In this document: positions 33,634 through 42,155 of the stretch, piece by piece
Layout: each line of letters opens with the position of its first letter
Position numbering within the stretch: position 1 is the first letter of the stretch
Assembly (NCBI GenBank): GCA_040261275.1
Contig: JBDQOI010000007.1
Coordinates: forward strand, 1 to 64,000
Length of the DNA stretch: 64,000 bases
Source: UBA8752 sp040261275
GTDB lineage: Bacteria > Bacteroidota > Bacteroidia > Flavobacteriales_D > Sanyastnellaceae
Direction: 5' to 3'
Program-made: the position numbers and the translations under genes
Notes under the pieces: generated by a model
Databases searched by the model: none
Seen by the model: the letters and a program-made list of their open reading frames with translations, nothing else
What the model was told of the DNA's origin: nothing

Positions 33634-33822
33634 ATGAACCTCCAGGACCTCATTACCCCCGTCGGAAAGTTTGTCGAGTGGACTTTCGAAACTGCTTTGG
33701 TCCCCATGAGCAACCCTTTCAATTTGGGTGTGATTCTGATCGGCCTCGGCGGCATCGCCTTCTGGCTGCGCAAGCAGCGCAAATATTCAGAGGAAGCCCG
33801 CAACAAAGGGGGCCTGATCTGA
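33634..33822 (+). CDS. DUF6341-like small membrane protein
   Basis: This 62-residue protein has one transmembrane helix (about 28-44, FNLGVILIGLGGIAFWL) preceded by an amphipathic N-terminal segment (DLITPVGKFVEWTFETALVPM) and followed by a charged tail (RKQRKYSEEARNKG). Size, topology and place next to purD and a DUF6427-like gene match the DUF6341 family. It lies convergent to purD with a 22-bp spacer. A weak TATTTTCG box (33608-33615) lies 18 nt upstream. The function is unknown. Confidence 0.72.
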   Translation: MNLQDLITPVGKFVEWTFETALVPMSNPFNLGVILIGLGGIAFWLRKQRKYSEEARNKGGLI

Positions 33823-33844
33823 TTCCGCAAGGCATTCCTGTTTC

Positions 33845-35119
33845 TCATTTCACCGTTCCGATGTCGGAGCGATGCGTCTTTCCTTCGAAGATTACGGCGT
33901 CCGCCAAAGCGTAGGCCTGCTCGGCCGCTTTATCAACGTCGGCACCCATTCCTACACAAGCCACGACGCGTCCGCCCGCGGTGACCACCTCCCCGTCCTT
34001 CAGCGAGGTGCCCGCGTGAATGAGGTGACCCTCTCCTTCCGCAGGAGAAGGCAGGGTAATGGACATGCCTTTCCCATAGCTGCCCGGGTAACCCGCACTG
34101 GCGAGAATCACAGCGGCCGCTGCCTTGGCTGACAGTGCCACGTCGATTTCGGAAAGGAGCCCGTTGGCCAAACCATCCATCAGGTGTAGCAAATCCGTTT
34201 CGAGCAAGGGCAACACGATTTGGGTCTCGGGGTCTCCCAATCGACAGTTGTATTCGATGACATAGGGGTCGCCTTGGACCTTCATCAGTCCGAAAAACAG
34301 GAAGCCCTGATAGGGAATGCCATCGCGCTGCAAGCCTCGAATGGTCGGGATGACCACCTGGTTCTTCACCTTCTCCATGAATTCCGGGGTCACGTGCGGA
34401 ACCGGACTGATGGCGCCCATACCCCCTGTATTGGGACCGGTGTTGCCATCTCCAATGCGCTTGTAGTCCATGGCCGGCGACAGCAATCGCCAAGCATGAC
34501 CATCCGTTACCGCGAACATCGAAACCTCAACCCCTTTCAGGAACTCCTCAATGACCACCTCCTTACCGGCGCCTCCAAAAGCTTTGCCCTTGATCATTTC
34601 CCGAACGGCGTTCTCGGCTTCCGCCAAGTTCTCCGTCACCACAACACCTTTGCCCGCAGCCAAACCGCTCGCCTTCACCACATACGGGGCCTTCATGGAC
34701 TTCAAAAAGGCCAGTGCATCGCGCACCTCTCCTTTGCCGAACACCCCGTATTTGGCCGTGGGAATCCTGTGCTTGTGCATGAATTCCTTGGCAAACTTTT
34801 TGCTGCCTTCCAATGCGGCTCCCACTTTGGAGGGGCCGACGATGGAAACTGCGGACAAGCGTTCGTCTGCAGCGAAATGGTCCACAATGCCCGCCACCAA
34901 TGGAGCCTCGGGACCCACCACCACCATATCGATGGCGTGTTCCAACACACATTCGCCTACGGCATTGAAATCCATCAGATCCAAGGGCACGTTGGTGCCC
35001 AGTTCCGCCGTTCCCGCATTGCCCGGCGCGAAAAAAGTCGCATCCAGCAACGAACTGCCCGAGATTTTCAACCCGATGGCATGCTCCCGTCCACCGGATC
35101 CTAGAATGAGTACACGCAT
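33845..35119 (-). CDS. purD: Phosphoribosylamine-glycine ligase
   Basis: PurD (GAR synthetase) catalyses step 2 of purine synthesis. The 424-residue ATP-grasp enzyme starts MRVLILGSGGREHAIGLKI. It shows VVGPEAPLVAGIVD, GSKKFAKEFMHKHRIPTAKY, PYVVKASGLAAGKGVVV, EEFLKGVEVSMFAV, RIGDGNTGPNTGGMGAISP and EYNCRLGDPETQ. A perfect TAGTTTTG -7 box ends only 7 nt before the ATG, so the message may have almost no leader. It is divergent from the glycosyltransferase gene. Confidence 0.97.
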   Translation of the reverse strand: MRVLILGSGGREHAIGLKISGSSLLDATFFAPGNAGTAELGTNVPLDLMDFNAVGECVLEHAIDMVVVGPEAPLVAGIVDHFAADERLSAVSIVGPSKVGAALEGSKKFAKEFMHKHRIPTAKYGVFGKGEVRDALAFLKSMKAPYVVKASGLAAGKGVVVTENLAEAENAVREMIKGKAFGGAGKEVVIEEFLKGVEVSMFAVTDGHAWRLLSPAMDYKRIGDGNTGPNTGGMGAISPVPHVTPEFMEKVKNQVVIPTIRGLQRDGIPYQGFLFFGLMKVQGDPYVIEYNCRLGDPETQIVLPLLETDLLHLMDGLANGLLSEIDVALSAKAAAAVILASAGYPGSYGKGMSITLPSPAEGEGHLIHAGTSLKDGEVVTAGGRVVACVGMGADVDKAAEQAYALADAVIFEGKTHRSDIGTVK

Positions 35120-35126
35120 GGTCCCT

Positions 35127-35134
35127 CAAAACTA
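35127..35134 (-). promoter_or_regulatory. Candidate -7 box of the purD promoter
   Basis: Minus-strand TAGTTTTG is a perfect TAnnTTTG match, 7 nt from the purD ATG. Transcription starting a few bases downstream would give a leaderless or nearly leaderless purD mRNA. It shares its TA with an opposing TACCTTCG box. Confidence 0.4.
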
Positions 35135-35140
35135 CCTTCG
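35133..35140 (+). promoter_or_regulatory. Candidate -7 box facing the GT2-GT9 gene
   Basis: Plus-strand TACCTTCG (7 of 8 to TAnnTTTG) overlaps the purD box by the shared TA at 35133-35134. It would leave a leader of about 110 nt before the glycosyltransferase start. Confidence 0.22.
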
Positions 35141-35252
35141 CTCCGGCCCGGGTGGTTCCATTGTTTTCAACACAAGGGGGCAAGTGCTCACCAATCCGCC
35201 CGGAAGCCGAGACCCATTGGCAACAACCCCTTCCCCAACGGAGCATACTGGA

Positions 35253-37025
35253 ATGGATGGAACCATCGACTTGAGCGTTGTGGTCATTACGCTCAACGAA
35301 GAGGAAAACCTGCCACGGCTCTTGGCTTCCGTGCGGGACCTGGCCGCTGAAGTCATCGTATTCGATTCGGGCAGCACGGACGGGACGGTTGCCTTGGCTC
35401 ACGCCGCAGGAGCCCAAGTCGTGGATTGCAAATGGGAGGGTTGGTCTGCCACCAAAAATGCGGCCAACGCCGCCGCTAACGGCCGATGGATATTGAGTCT
35501 CGACGCCGATGAAGCGCTCAACCCCGAATGTGCTTCCGCCATTCGCGACCATTTGGCCCAAGGGGAGCGGAATGCGCTAGGGGCGCTCAGGGTCGGAGAA
35601 ATCAACCGACTTACCCGGTACTGCGGTCAATGGGTGCGGCACAGCGGTTGGCACCCGGACCGGAAAATCCGCTTGTGGCCAAAGGGTGCAGCACAATGGG
35701 AGGGGGCCATTCACGAGGTTCCGGTCTTTGAAACGGCCTTTGAGGTTTGCCCATTGGCGGGCGTTGTGGAGCACCACAGCTACCCGTTCCGAGCGGACCA
35801 TCTTGAACAAATCGAGAAATTCGGTCGGGTATGGGCCCAGGACCGTCATGCAGCGGGGCACTCCACCGGAATTCCTTGGGTACTGGCCAAGGTCGTGGCG
35901 CAGTGGATCAAGACGCTATGGATCAAAGGTGGTATCCTGGACGGCCGCACCGGTTGGACCATTGCGCGCCTCAGTGCCTGGGCCACCTGGCGTAAACACG
36001 CCCGATTGCGCGCGTTGAACCTCCCGAAATCAGCCGATCCTGTGCGCATCCTCGTTGCCAGGACGGATGCCCTCGGAGACTTGGTACTCACCCTTCCTGT
36101 GGTTTCGGCCCTTCGCAGGCGGTTTCCCTCCGCCGATATTGACCTGCTCGTGCGGCCTTATGCCGAGGCGGTAGCGCACGCGGCCAAGGGCGTAAACGAG
36201 GTGCGCCAATGGCAAAAGTGGCATGCCGAAGACCCCCGGAGGAGAGGGGCCGCACTTCTTCGTGAGGGCCGCTATGATTGCGTTGTAGTGGCCTTCCCCG
36301 ATGCCGGTGTGCTCACGGCCAGCCAGTGCGCCGGTATCCCCATCCGCTTAGGAACAGCTCGACGGTGGCACAGCTTTTTCAAGCTCACCCATCGCAACTG
36401 GGATGGAAGAAAGAATTCTGGGGGTCACGAAGCTTGGCATGGTTTGAGGCTTCTTCTTCCCCTCGGTATCGACCCCCAACCCGGATTTAGGCAAGAGGTG
36501 ACATTGAAGCCTCCCGCCCCGGATGCGGAAGTGCAATCGATGTTGGATGCCATGGGAAGCGCGCCCATTCTGCTGCACCCGGGATCCCACGGCAGTGCAG
36601 ATCATTGGCCGGCCGGTCGGTTTGCTGAGCTGGCACGCCAATGCGGCGAACAAGGATTGGTCGTGGCCTTCACGGGCACCGAGGCAGAGGGAGAGGCATT
36701 TGCTCCCTTTTGGCGCGAGCATCCCTTGGTCTACTCCCTTTTCGGCAGGTACAACCTCAGGCAACTTTTGGCGATTCAGTCGCGGTCGCGGGCTGTGGTC
36801 GCCTCGAGCACGGGGCCCTTGCACACTGCGGCTGCGATGGGAACGCCGGCCTTGGGAATCTATGGGGTAAGCCCACCGCAATGGTCGCGCCGTTGGGGAC
36901 CATTGGGGCCCCATGTTGCCACGGTGGAATCGGGTGATCGGACGGATGAAGGGGCCATCGACCTGTCTGTCGAAAGCGTGAGGGCCGCTCTTGAGGCCCT
37001 TATCCAGCGGAGCGCTCCGGATTGA
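35253..37025 (+). CDS. Fused GT2-GT9 LPS-core glycosyltransferase
   Basis: This 590-residue protein has two fused glycosyltransferases. Residues 1-250 form a GT2 (WaaE/KdtX-like) enzyme: LSVVVITLNEEENLPRLLAS, FDSGSTDGTVALAH, ILSLDADEAL, RLTRYCGQWVRHSGWHPDRK and WEGAIHEV. Residues from about 255 form a GT9 heptosyltransferase-type enzyme: RILVARTDALGDLVLTLPVV, ILLHPGSHGSADHWPAGRF and AVVASSTGPLHTAAAMGTPA. Together they would add successive inner-core sugars to lipid A-Kdo. ATG 35253 gives the expected GT2 N-terminus; the frame stays open upstream but runs antisense to purD. The 3' end overlaps the ligase-like gene by 26 bp, tail to tail. Confidence 0.88.
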   Translation: MDGTIDLSVVVITLNEEENLPRLLASVRDLAAEVIVFDSGSTDGTVALAHAAGAQVVDCKWEGWSATKNAANAAANGRWILSLDADEALNPECASAIRDHLAQGERNALGALRVGEINRLTRYCGQWVRHSGWHPDRKIRLWPKGAAQWEGAIHEVPVFETAFEVCPLAGVVEHHSYPFRADHLEQIEKFGRVWAQDRHAAGHSTGIPWVLAKVVAQWIKTLWIKGGILDGRTGWTIARLSAWATWRKHARLRALNLPKSADPVRILVARTDALGDLVLTLPVVSALRRRFPSADIDLLVRPYAEAVAHAAKGVNEVRQWQKWHAEDPRRRGAALLREGRYDCVVVAFPDAGVLTASQCAGIPIRLGTARRWHSFFKLTHRNWDGRKNSGGHEAWHGLRLLLPLGIDPQPGFRQEVTLKPPAPDAEVQSMLDAMGSAPILLHPGSHGSADHWPAGRFAELARQCGEQGLVVAFTGTEAEGEAFAPFWREHPLVYSLFGRYNLRQLLAIQSRSRAVVASSTGPLHTAAAMGTPALGIYGVSPPQWSRRWGPLGPHVATVESGDRTDEGAIDLSVESVRAALEALIQRSAPD

Positions 37026-38556
37026 ATGTGCCCCAGGCCAAGGCCACGATGGCCAAGGTCACGCCCGCCTGCGTTTCGAGCGTATCCTCCGCCAGGAAAC
37101 TTGCAGCCAACAGAAAAACGCCAGGGCGAGAAGGTCTGTATCGCCACATGGAGACGAGGACGCGAATCAACAGGATCAGTCCAATTCCTCCCAATGCCAA
37201 AAGCAAGGTGAAGAACTGATTGTGGGGTCGTTTTCTGCCCGCAGCTGGCCAATCTGGAAAATCGCGCACATACGCCTCTTCCATTCGTCGAAAGTCCTCA
37301 CCGGAACCACTTCCCACCAACCAGTATACGGGGGGCATGTTTGACAACGCGGTCAGACCTGCTTCCAGGTAAACACTGCGTGCGAGTATGCTTGCCTCAG
37401 GGGAACGGTATCCATCCCACCATTCGCCCCAATTGTACTTGAAGCGGTTCCAGCGCTTCGACCAAGGGGGGCCCTCCAATTCCACCACGGAGGGAATGCG
37501 CCGTTCCACTGCTCGAACCTCCTCATCCGAGAGCGCTGCTACACTTTTACCATCTTTCGCCCAGCCTTTGGAAGCCAGGAATCGCATGAGGGATCCTTGG
37601 ATCTCTTCCACCGGTACCGCACTTCGTTCAGCCCATGCGTGGGACAATTCTCCCCAAGCTACCTCTACCCAAACGTGATGGCCGTTCTCCATCACCCGCC
37701 TTTCCAAATTGTGCACGTAGGCTTCTCCTTTCTCGGAGTGCGTATCGAGCTGATTCGCATCGGGAAAGGAGAGGAGCAGCGACCAAGAGACGGCGACCAA
37801 AATGGGGGTGAAAAGGGCGCATAAACCGAGGGCCGATCTTCGAATCTCAAGGGAATCCGGCCACCTGGCGCCTTCCGCGTCGGAGCCCCCATTGCGCCAG
37901 CGATGCCGCAAGGCCGTGAACCACCAAGGGGCCAACGCCACGGCCATCAATACACCCGTCAAACCCTGTGTCCAGGACCAGGAAAGCAGTGCGCCGGTCA
38001 GGGTGATGCCGATCCACCATCCATTGAGCCGAAAACAAACCCAAGGGAGCAGCAGGGCCCACCACAATCCGAACCGGATATGAGAAATGAACCGGGATGA
38101 CTGCCTACCACCCGTTAATCCCCCGTTCATTAGATCCAATAAGATGATGGACACCCCAGCGGCCAGTGCAGACAGCACTGCCATTTTCAAGACAAAGGTC
38201 CACGCGGCTCCATACTCTCGATCGTGCTCGTGACCCATGACCCACATGGCCAGGCCTCCCACTGCCAAAGGCAGTTTCACCCGCACATCGTGCCATGTCG
38301 CGGGTCCGTCTCCTCCCCAGAGAAAAGAAATTCCGGACCAAGCGACCAGCAGGATCAGGGCGGCACCTGCCATCCGCAAGGCACGGCCATCGGTTGTATT
38401 CGGCTTGGGCTGCCGCCAACCTTTCCAACGTGTCAAGGCCGTCAAACCCAAAAAACCCGTGGCCACGCTCATGAATGCGTTGGACCATGGAAAGGCCAGC
38501 AACAAACACCCCCATGCCCAGCTCCAGGGCAGGGTTGGAATCCGGTGGGGGCTCAT
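37000..38556 (-). CDS. O-antigen ligase/polymerase-like membrane protein
   Basis: This 518-residue protein has many transmembrane helices in two blocks separated by a large loop (about 275-425, charged, with YVHNLERRVMENGHHVWVEV). It fits the Wzy/WaaL-like O-antigen ligase superfamily. The loop ends in GRKRPHNQFFTLLLALGGIG, the HNxFL-type motif seen just after the periplasmic loop in Bacteroidota members, and an arginine-containing helix (SRFISHIRFGLWWALLLPW) precedes it. Context with a GT2-GT9 core enzyme supports a role in LPS or surface-polysaccharide assembly. Ligase and polymerase cannot be told apart from sequence. The start overlaps the S41 protease stop by 4 bp. Confidence 0.72.
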   Translation of the reverse strand: MSPHRIPTLPWSWAWGCLLLAFPWSNAFMSVATGFLGLTALTRWKGWRQPKPNTTDGRALRMAGAALILLVAWSGISFLWGGDGPATWHDVRVKLPLAVGGLAMWVMGHEHDREYGAAWTFVLKMAVLSALAAGVSIILLDLMNGGLTGGRQSSRFISHIRFGLWWALLLPWVCFRLNGWWIGITLTGALLSWSWTQGLTGVLMAVALAPWWFTALRHRWRNGGSDAEGARWPDSLEIRRSALGLCALFTPILVAVSWSLLLSFPDANQLDTHSEKGEAYVHNLERRVMENGHHVWVEVAWGELSHAWAERSAVPVEEIQGSLMRFLASKGWAKDGKSVAALSDEEVRAVERRIPSVVELEGPPWSKRWNRFKYNWGEWWDGYRSPEASILARSVYLEAGLTALSNMPPVYWLVGSGSGEDFRRMEEAYVRDFPDWPAAGRKRPHNQFFTLLLALGGIGLILLIRVLVSMWRYRPSRPGVFLLAASFLAEDTLETQAGVTLAIVALAWGTFNPERSAG

Positions 38557-40262
38557 TGACGCTTAGACGGCGTGCCCTCAGTTTCGGTGGCGTTGACCCC
38601 TAAGGTTGAAGCCCATTCTTCGCCGAACACATCCAAGGCTCGGAGGACCGTCGGATCGCGCGTCAGACTTCTCTCGACCATGCCTGCCGCATAGTGAAAG
38701 CGCAGCACGACCTCCTCCTCCAAAGTCTCCCGAATCTCCCCTTCGAACAGCGCCAGGTCACGCCCAAGATTGGGCTCCAGGGCAAGGTTCAATGCGTCCA
38801 TGCCCTCTCCTGCAACCGCGCTGTACTGTTCCATTTCCACGACCTCCTTCAGCTCCTTCAAGGCCATCATACTCTCGGTCGAATATTCGAACCCATCAGA
38901 TTCAAGGTGGGTCAGGAAACCGCTCCAGTGCGCATCGCTCATGGTGTAGCTCAATGGATCTGGCACTTTCGTGCTGTCGAGCTCGGCCGACACCTCAGTG
39001 GCGTAATGAAACACCTGAAAGTCGCCCAGCAATCGCTCCAATAAGGTGGACATGAAGGGCACTTCCACCTCGATGTCGGGTTGGATGCCCCGCCCCTCAA
39101 TCACCGGTCTGCCCCCCTTCGTGGTGAAGGTCCTCAGAAGGGTATCGGAAACGGCTTGAGCCCTCCCCAATTCATCCCGTTTTCCTCCGTAATCCAACCG
39201 TTGGATACACCTACCACTGGCGGTGTAGTACTTGGCAACGGTGACTTTCAAACGGGTGTTGAACGCCATGTCCTTGGTCTGCTGGACCAACCCCTTCCCG
39301 TAACTCTCCATCCCAACAATGACCGCCCGGTCCAAGTCCTGCAAAGTGCCACTCACGATCTCTGAAGCGCTGGCCGACTGACCATCGATGAGCACCACCA
39401 GCGGCATGTACTCTGCCGTGGGACGTCCCAGCGCGGTGTACGACTTGTTCCAGTTCTCACTTTTCCCGCGGGTCGAGACGATCTCCGTCCCTTTGGGAAC
39501 GAACAGGTTGACGATGCTGACACTTTCCTTGAGCAGCCCCCCTCCATTCCCACGAAGGTCGAGGACGAGCTGACGCATTCCTGCACTGTCCCTCAAGGCC
39601 ATCAGGGCTTCGCGAACCTCGCCGGCTGAACCCCTCGTGAACTTTGAGAGGTAGATATACCCCGTGCTGTCAGAGAGCATTCCCGAATAAGTAACCGCTG
39701 GAATGCGCACCTTGGCACGGTCCACCATAAGGTCCATTTCTCCTCCTCCGTGAGGTCGTTCGATGCGAACCTCAACCTGACTTCCGGACTCCCCTTTCAA
39801 CCACTCACCGACATCCTCTCCTTCTGCTGCGCCCTCCAGGGACCGTCCATCCACGGCAAGCACCACATCACCCGGCCGGATCCCCGCCTCCTGTGCAGGA
39901 TATCCCTCGTAGACCTCAATCACTGTAGTCTGGCCATCAATCGGCTGGACCAACGCGCCAATGCCCCCGTACTCGCCCGTATTCATGAATCTCAGGTCCT
40001 CAATCCGAGACTCCGGGTAATACACCGTGTACGGGTCAAGTTTGTCCAACATGGCTTTGATGGCCACGCCCATCAAGGTTCCCGGTTCGGGCTCCTCCAC
40101 ATAAAACTCGTGGACGCCTCTGAAGACCGATGTCAGGATTTCCAAGTGCTTGGTCACCTCGAAATAGGTCCCGTTGGGTCGAGTGGCCCTCACGCTCACC
40201 GCGGCAATAACAGCGACCAGCGCCAGCGTCAGGAACACATTTCGGTTGAATATGGTCTTCAT
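38553..40262 (-). CDS. S41-family C-terminal processing peptidase
   Basis: This CtpA-type serine protease (569 residues) is anchored or secreted by an N-terminal hydrophobic segment (about 8-24). It has a PDZ domain (about 95-180; GIGALVQPIDGQTTVIEVYE, AGIRPGDVVLAVDGRSL) and a tail-specific protease domain with LVLDLRGNGGGLL, the catalytic serine at about 300 in SASASEIVSG and lysine at about 323 in SYGKGLVQ. The C-terminal 150 residues are an extra helical domain. Such proteases trim or degrade periplasmic proteins from the C-terminus. It overlaps rnpA upstream and the ligase-like gene downstream by 4 bp each, indicating one tight operon. Confidence 0.93.
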   Translation of the reverse strand: MKTIFNRNVFLTLALVAVIAAVSVRATRPNGTYFEVTKHLEILTSVFRGVHEFYVEEPEPGTLMGVAIKAMLDKLDPYTVYYPESRIEDLRFMNTGEYGGIGALVQPIDGQTTVIEVYEGYPAQEAGIRPGDVVLAVDGRSLEGAAEGEDVGEWLKGESGSQVEVRIERPHGGGEMDLMVDRAKVRIPAVTYSGMLSDSTGYIYLSKFTRGSAGEVREALMALRDSAGMRQLVLDLRGNGGGLLKESVSIVNLFVPKGTEIVSTRGKSENWNKSYTALGRPTAEYMPLVVLIDGQSASASEIVSGTLQDLDRAVIVGMESYGKGLVQQTKDMAFNTRLKVTVAKYYTASGRCIQRLDYGGKRDELGRAQAVSDTLLRTFTTKGGRPVIEGRGIQPDIEVEVPFMSTLLERLLGDFQVFHYATEVSAELDSTKVPDPLSYTMSDAHWSGFLTHLESDGFEYSTESMMALKELKEVVEMEQYSAVAGEGMDALNLALEPNLGRDLALFEGEIRETLEEEVVLRFHYAAGMVERSLTRDPTVLRALDVFGEEWASTLGVNATETEGTPSKRQ

Positions 40263-40606
40263 TTCTGTTGGTCGGATGCGGCCGATGCCATGCGTTTCAA
40301 CAACTTCTCCATGCCGGCATTGACCTCATCGGCATGCGGCATCTCCCTCCCCACAAAGATGAGCACCACCGCCCATTGAGCACCGGACTCGACTTCCTTC
40401 TCGAACAAGGAACGTTTCTGACGCCAACTTTCGCGCATCAACCTCTTGATGCGGTTGCGGTCCACGGCCCTTTTGAATTTCCGCTTGCTGACGGTGAAGG
40501 CGACCCTTGTGGGTGATTCACCCTCGGGTGAAACGGCTGCAAACCTGGAAATCAATGGGAACCCCTTGGCTGTATGTCCGACCGAAAAGACGCGGTCCAT
40601 GACCAC
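40259..40606 (-). CDS. rnpA: Ribonuclease P protein component
   Basis: RnpA is the small basic protein subunit that helps the RNase P RNA mature tRNA 5' ends. The signature FTVSKRKFKRAVDRNRIKRLMRE is unmistakable (read in two parts: VSKRKFKRAVDR and NRIKRLMRES). From the GTG at 40606 the protein has 115 residues, but homologues begin earlier. The frame stays open upstream and encodes ERSLKRRVVMDRVF, which resembles the usual ERLKSRKxIDxLF start. The true start may therefore be a non-ATG codon between hemD and 40606. An internal ATG lies at 40600. The gene overlaps the protease gene by 4 bp. Confidence 0.9.
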   Translation of the reverse strand: MVMDRVFSVGHTAKGFPLISRFAAVSPEGESPTRVAFTVSKRKFKRAVDRNRIKRLMRESWRQKRSLFEKEVESGAQWAVVLIFVGREMPHADEVNAGMEKLLKRMASAASDQQK

Positions 40607-40674
40607 ACGCCTTTTCAGACTGCGTTCCCGGCCCTGTCGCAGGTCCGGCTCAGTTCTCTGGGACTCGTTTGCGC

Positions 40675-41421
40675 TCAGTCCTTGCCCAAAATGTGGTTTT
40701 CGATCGCCATGCTCATGGACGGCGCCTTGGGGTTGGGGGCACCGACATCGATGCGAAGAGAGCGCTCCTCAGCCGCCTTCTGGGTCGTTGGACCGAAAAC
40801 CGCAATGCGCGTCTCCCCTTGTTCGAAATCCGGGAAATTCTTGTAAAGGCTCTCGATTCCAGAAGGCGAGAAGAACACGAGCATGTCGTATTTCACGTCC
40901 GACAAATCGGAGAGGTCGCTGCAGACGGTCTTGTACATGACCGCCTTGGTGTAGAGAATTCCCGCTTCATCCAAAGTGCTGGGAATACTGGGCTTCAAAA
41001 TGTCCGCACATGGGAGCAGGAACTTCTCCTTCTTGTGCTTCTTGATGGCATCCATCAACTCCGCAAAGCGCACCTGACCATGGAAAATTTTCCGCTTACG
41101 ATACACGATATACTTCTGGAGGTAGTGCGCCGTAGACTCACTAATGCAGAAGTATTTGGTTGAGTCAGGAACGTCATACCGCAACTCACCCGCCATGCGG
41201 AAATAATGGTCTACGGCATTGCGCGACGTAAAAATCACGCAATTATGCTCTGCCAAATCAATTCGGTCCTGCCGAAAAGTCTGCCCTTCTACCCCCTCCA
41301 CATGGATGAAACTCCTGAAATCTATTTTCAACTTGTGCTTGTCTGCCAAGTCGAAATAGGGAGACCTTTCCGTGGCGGGTTTAGGTTGAGAAATCAGAAT
41401 GGTCTTGACCTTTTTGCCCAT
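40675..41421 (-). CDS. hemD: Uroporphyrinogen-III synthase
   Basis: HemD closes and inverts ring D of hydroxymethylbilane to uroporphyrinogen III, the branch point to haem and corrins. The 248-residue protein matches the Bacteroidota form: MGKKVKTILISQPKP, SPYFDLADKHKLKIDFRSFI, CVIFTSRNAVDHYFRMAGEL, KFLLPCADILKPSIPSTLDE and DMLVFFSPSGIESLY. ATG 41421 gives the canonical N-terminus; ATG 41433 would overlap the DUF4271 stop. The enzyme is poorly conserved in general, but this subfamily and the DUF4271-hemD-rnpA-S41 order are familiar in Flavobacteriales. It works upstream of HemH. Confidence 0.9.
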   Translation of the reverse strand: MGKKVKTILISQPKPATERSPYFDLADKHKLKIDFRSFIHVEGVEGQTFRQDRIDLAEHNCVIFTSRNAVDHYFRMAGELRYDVPDSTKYFCISESTAHYLQKYIVYRKRKIFHGQVRFAELMDAIKKHKKEKFLLPCADILKPSIPSTLDEAGILYTKAVMYKTVCSDLSDLSDVKYDMLVFFSPSGIESLYKNFPDFEQGETRIAVFGPTTQKAAEERSLRIDVGAPNPKAPSMSMAIENHILGKD

Positions 41422-41426
41422 GGTAT

Positions 41427-42113
41427 CTACCATTTCCAAGCGCGGATCAAAACCGCAACAGGGAGAATTTCGAGGGCGCAAAGGTAGAAAAACCCCTCGA
41501 CGGGACGGTATCTCAACCGTCTTAATCGTCTGAATGTCCGACGATGCCGCAGCACCCAGAACACAAACCATACCGCTGAAATTGAATACAGGCCAAATAA
41601 ACTGGCTTCTGGGCCCATCAAAGTCAGTCCCAAGCCAAAAGGAGTCCAGACCCACGCCATCGATTCGAGTACATATCGATGTCCCATCGCCCACTCCCTG
41701 CCTGCTATTTCTCCCCTTGACACCCTTTCCCATAGGTGCGCAATGCACCACCTGATCATCATCACCACCCACCAAAGACACAACAACCGCACGACGGAAT
41801 CCCATCCACTGGATGCTCCGAACGCCCGAGAAGTCAAACCGACCAGAGCCATGGCCAGGGCCAAGCCTGCTGCGGAATTCTGTAGCCAACCGGAATACCA
41901 TGGAGCCACGAAATCGCCCCGGGATTGCAACAGCAAACGATAATCCAGGCAAGCCCAGCGGAGATGCGTGAAATACCTCGGGCTCAACTGCCGGAATGCA
42001 GCGACCGCCCCTGCTATGGCGAACCACCCCATCCACCACCAACCTGGAGGGGACCATTCAGAGGTTCTCAAGACGCCTTCGAACACGCCGGCAAGGTCGC
42101 ACAATCCCATCAA
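41427..42113 (-). CDS. DUF4271 membrane protein
   Basis: This 228-residue integral membrane protein has about six helices. It contains FTHLRWACLDYRLLLQSRGD, a long soluble stretch with RGEIAGREWAMGHRYVLESM, and the family ending FFYLCALEILPVAVLIRAWK. Size, ending and position immediately upstream of hemD fit DUF4271. The function is unknown. The stop lies 5 bp before the hemD start, so the two are co-transcribed. The start is taken as the first methionine (42113, MMGLCDLAG); one codon later is equally possible. Confidence 0.8.
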   Translation of the reverse strand: MMGLCDLAGVFEGVLRTSEWSPPGWWWMGWFAIAGAVAAFRQLSPRYFTHLRWACLDYRLLLQSRGDFVAPWYSGWLQNSAAGLALAMALVGLTSRAFGASSGWDSVVRLLCLWWVVMMIRWCIAHLWERVSRGEIAGREWAMGHRYVLESMAWVWTPFGLGLTLMGPEASLFGLYSISAVWFVFWVLRHRRTFRRLRRLRYRPVEGFFYLCALEILPVAVLIRAWKW

Positions 42114-42155
42114 CCTCCATCCGATGCCCCCGCCGCCACGTCGTCTGCACTTGGC

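Noticed and set aside
34551..35252. 234-codon upstream extension of the GT2-GT9 frame
   Set aside because: It runs antisense through purD, has shadow-like composition, and adds nothing of the GT2 family. The canonical GT2 N-terminus begins right after ATG 35253.
41434..42057. Upstream extension of hemD as a 460-residue protein
   Set aside because: The extra region is the DUF4271 gene read in another frame. HemD begins at the canonical MGKKVKTILISQP.
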